This document shows positions 61,446 through 64,000 of a stretch of DNA of 64,000 nt, piece by piece. The first letter of the stretch is position 1. The number at the start of each line of letters is the position of its first letter. The position numbers were made by a program, and so were the translations under genes. Source of the DNA: Paenibacillus sp. FSL H7-0737 (GTDB lineage Bacteria; Bacillota; Bacilli; Paenibacillales; Paenibacillaceae); the NCBI RefSeq assembly GCF_000758545.1, contig NZ_CP009279.1, positions 1,984,001-2,048,000 of the forward strand, in the 5' to 3' direction. The notes beneath the pieces were generated by a model that saw nothing but the letters and a program-made list of their open reading frames with translations, ran no database searches and was not told the DNA's origin.

Positions 61446-64000
61446 ATGAAATATCGTGGAATAGTTGGGATGGGGTTGTTTTTTATCCTTGCCTTTTCCC
61501 TATTAGTAAGTATTATTTCCCCAACGATTCAGGACCAAGATACCCCGGTGGCCAAGCAGGGCGTACTGGATTTGTCGAGCTGGGACTTTGAGAAACAGGG
61601 ATTAGTTGATCTAGACGGAGAATGGGAGTTTTATGAAAATAAATTACTGAGTCCATCTGAGATTCAGCAAAGTATAGATAAGAAATCTACATATCTATCT
61701 GTCCCAGGCACATGGAAAGGCAAGATCATAGAAGATGGAATGGACCGTAAAGGGGCTGGCACCTATCGACTTAAAGTGTTGGTCAAAGATTCGGATGAGA
61801 TTCTTGGTTTGAAAATAAGAAGTATCCGTATGTCTCAAAAGTTGTTTATCAATGGGAAGCAAGAAGGAGAGGACGGGGTTCCTTCGACGGAAAGTGAGTC
61901 ATTTAGACCAGGGAATACTCCGTATACTGTATTTTTTCAATCTAATACCCAAGAGATAGAAATTGTAATTCAAGTGTCTAACTTCAACTTTATTACTGGG
62001 GGGATCGTGAATTCAATCCCACTGGGCGTGCACACGGATATTACAAAACTGAACAGTATTCAGACGGGTACTGACATTGGAATTATATTGATCCTGGGGA
62101 TGTTTGGAGCATATCATCTCAGCTTCTATTTCGTTGGGCGTAGAGAAAAGGCCTATTTGCTCAGCGGTTTATATTTGCTTATTCTTTCTTTGAACAATTC
62201 TCTATATGGAGAGAAGATATTTCAACAGTTACTACCCCATTTCCCTTTTGAATCAACTTACAAGCTATTGGAAATAAGCCAGTTTGTCGGTTCGATTATC
62301 ATTATTATGTTTTACTGCTCGGTCGAGTCCCGGTTGATGTCAAGTAAGAGGATGAAGATTGTGTTGTCTCCATTTCTCTTATATCTTGTATCGGTTTTGG
62401 TGCTCCCGTATGGTGTACACATTCGTATGAAGTATCTATTCGTAACCTATCTTGGAATCGTTATGGTGGTAATCATAGTCAGAATGATCTATTTATATGT
62501 TCGCAGCCAGAGCCAGACGACGGATCGAAAAGAACTATTTTTGTTCATTGGCGGTGCGATTTCGCTCCTGATATTTTTCTTTGATGTAAGTCTTTACTCT
62601 GAAAATGTTCTGCAGACCGATTTGGTGGGTAAATGCGGAGTCATTGGTTTTATTGTTTTCTTCAATATTATGTTAGCTGTACGATTCTCAAACACTTATG
62701 ATAAGACGGAAATGCTGTCCCGTCAGTTGCTAATCTCGAACCAGCTTAAAGATGAATTTCTGATGAACACTTCTCATGAGATCAAAACTCCGCTGCATGG
62801 CATTATGAATATGACATCCTTTTTATTAGAAGATGGCGAAGATAATCTGTATCCATTACAGAAACAGAATCTTTGGTTAATTAAGGACACTTCTACAAAG
62901 CTGTCAATGCTCATTCAGGATTTGATTGATGTTAGTCTTTTGAAGCATGGAGAATTACGACTACAGCAGACAGTGGTTGATCTAAGGGTGGCTTCACAAA
63001 TTGTATTTGATGTGTTGCAGTTTGAGCTCGCAGGGAAATCTGTGCGATTAGATAATCAGGTGGAACCCGATGTGTGGGTGCTTGCGGATGATAGTCGATT
63101 AAGACAAGTCATGTACAATTTAGTTCACAATGCGATCAAGCATACGGATAAAGGATTTATTACCATAAAAGCTTATGTAGAGGGAAATACAGTATCTGTT
63201 ACGGTGGAAGATTCAGGAACTGGGATATCCCCTGATATGCATACCGCCATATTTGAATATTTTGAACAAGTCGATAAACCACTTCCGCAAGATGGTTACA
63301 CAGGAATGGGTGTGGGTCTGTATATTAGCAGAAAGCTAATTGAGCGGATGGGCGGTGAGATTCGGGTGGATTGGTCTGAGGTTGGTCAAGGCACTCGAAT
63401 GATCTTCACCTTGCCCAAAATCGAGCGGATCCCAGGCTACCGCGAAGTAGCAGCTACAGGGGTGGGGCAGCACGCGCATTTTGAGCAGACCTCGCTTGAT
63501 ATAGTGGATCAGAGTGGATATACGATCTTAATTGTGGATGATGAGGCCTCTAACATTCATATTCTGCTGAATATTTTAAGACGGCATCATTACAATGTAA
63601 TTACGGCGTTTTCAGCGAATGAAGCAATGGACAAAATGGAGCAGTACCCTAATATGGACCTAGTTATATTAGATGTCATGATGCCGGGGATTTCAGGAAT
63701 TGAGTTGTGCCGAACGTTGCGGGTGCGTTACTCCATTCTGGATTTACCTATTTTGTTTGCTACAGTAAAAGACGCGCCAACAGATATTGCGCTTGGCTTC
63801 AGGGCTGGGGCGAATGATTATATAACTAAACCATTTGATGGAGAAACGCTGATTGCGAGAATTCAAACGCTGATTGCAATGAAGACATCGATACAAGAAG
63901 CGATACGAAATGAGTATGCTTTTCATCAAGCGCAAATCAAACCGCATTTTCTGTATAACGCACTGAGCAGTGTGATCTCTTTCTGTTATACAGATGGAGA
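61446..64000 (+). CDS. Hybrid sensor kinase with 7TMR-DISM sensor, cut by the right edge
   Basis: From ATG 61446 (TGAGG upstream), at least 851 codons, open at the window end. One N-terminal helix, then an extracellular beta domain (about 40-195, DGEWEFYENKLLSP ... VPGTWKG), seven helices (about 215-420) of the 7TMR-DISM type, HisKA with LMNTSHEIKTPLHGIMN, HATPase with YNLVHNAIKHTDKGF and GMGVGLYISRKLIERMGG, a receiver domain with DLVILDVMMPGISG and ITKPFDGETL, then AQIKPHFLYNALSSVISF, the start of a second, LytS-type kinase. It senses an unknown external signal. Confidence 0.9.
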   Translation, partial: MKYRGIVGMGLFFILAFSLLVSIISPTIQDQDTPVAKQGVLDLSSWDFEKQGLVDLDGEWEFYENKLLSPSEIQQSIDKKSTYLSVPGTWKGKIIEDGMDRKGAGTYRLKVLVKDSDEILGLKIRSIRMSQKLFINGKQEGEDGVPSTESESFRPGNTPYTVFFQSNTQEIEIVIQVSNFNFITGGIVNSIPLGVHTDITKLNSIQTGTDIGIILILGMFGAYHLSFYFVGRREKAYLLSGLYLLILSLNNSLYGEKIFQQLLPHFPFESTYKLLEISQFVGSIIIIMFYCSVESRLMSSKRMKIVLSPFLLYLVSVLVLPYGVHIRMKYLFVTYLGIVMVVIIVRMIYLYVRSQSQTTDRKELFLFIGGAISLLIFFFDVSLYSENVLQTDLVGKCGVIGFIVFFNIMLAVRFSNTYDKTEMLSRQLLISNQLKDEFLMNTSHEIKTPLHGIMNMTSFLLEDGEDNLYPLQKQNLWLIKDTSTKLSMLIQDLIDVSLLKHGELRLQQTVVDLRVASQIVFDVLQFELAGKSVRLDNQVEPDVWVLADDSRLRQVMYNLVHNAIKHTDKGFITIKAYVEGNTVSVTVEDSGTGISPDMHTAIFEYFEQVDKPLPQDGYTGMGVGLYISRKLIERMGGEIRVDWSEVGQGTRMIFTLPKIERIPGYREVAATGVGQHAHFEQTSLDIVDQSGYTILIVDDEASNIHILLNILRRHHYNVITAFSANEAMDKMEQYPNMDLVILDVMMPGISGIELCRTLRVRYSILDLPILFATVKDAPTDIALGFRAGANDYITKPFDGETLIARIQTLIAMKTSIQEAIRNEYAFHQAQIKPHFLYNALSSVISFCYTDG

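Overview
The window looks like Firmicutes chromosome, most likely Paenibacillus or a close relative. The reasons are the sufCDSUB gene order, the sporulation operon cotJABC, a DUF1805 (YunC-type) protein, pssA followed by a ybfM-type DedA gene, AAGGAGG-type ribosome sites with many TTG/GTG starts, and about 45% G+C by eye in most genes. There are no rRNA or tRNA genes, CRISPR arrays or intact insertion sequences.

1-9.4 kb: small conserved genes (methyltransferase edge fragment, lipoprotein, DUF4190-like and DUF423 membrane proteins, YunC-type protein, Dps), then the sufC-D-S-U-B iron-sulfur assembly operon behind a promoter that carries Fur-box-like sequences. 9.4-13.7 kb: a heterodimeric ABC exporter with one degenerate ATP site, behind a leader with a cre-like site and three hairpins. 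13.7-25 kb: an HD-GYP protein that has lost its metal-binding His, a MoaD-MoaE fusion, a YunD-type nucleotidase, UppP, an intact HD-GYP protein, a YfkAB-type radical SAM protein, an HlyC/CorC-type protein and a two-component system. 25-31 kb: pssA, a DedA protein, an AI-2E-family membrane protein, cotJABC, a decayed amino-acid permease, a LysE exporter with no canonical start codon, and a DUF3231 protein. 31.3-33.0 kb: MmcQ/YjbR and MATE proteins.

33.4-41.4 kb is the most unusual part. It is an AT-rich island encoding an acyl-carrier-like protein, a 36-residue peptide framed by a 23-bp inverted repeat, a subtilisin-like protease fused to a P-loop domain, a transglutaminase-like protein, two ABC exporters and a BtrH-like acyltransferase. 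I read it as a biosynthetic cluster for a ribosomally made, modified and exported peptide, with an acyl-carrier/acyltransferase pair in place of the usual radical SAM or lanthionine enzymes. Decayed copies of the 3' end of cotJC lie on both sides of the island, and the intact cotJC is about 5 kb upstream.

42.2-50.8 kb is sugar metabolism: a GH65 phosphorylase with beta-phosphoglucomutase, two AraC-type regulators, a GH1 glycosidase and a beta-glucoside PTS transporter. 50.9-57.7 kb holds a lipoprotein, a Crp-family regulator, a HAD hydrolase, an MFS/acetyltransferase/ROK-repressor set, a GNAT acetyltransferase and a LysR regulator. 57.8-61.3 kb is an ECF sigma operon with a membrane partner and an ABC transporter. 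The right edge cuts a large hybrid sensor kinase.
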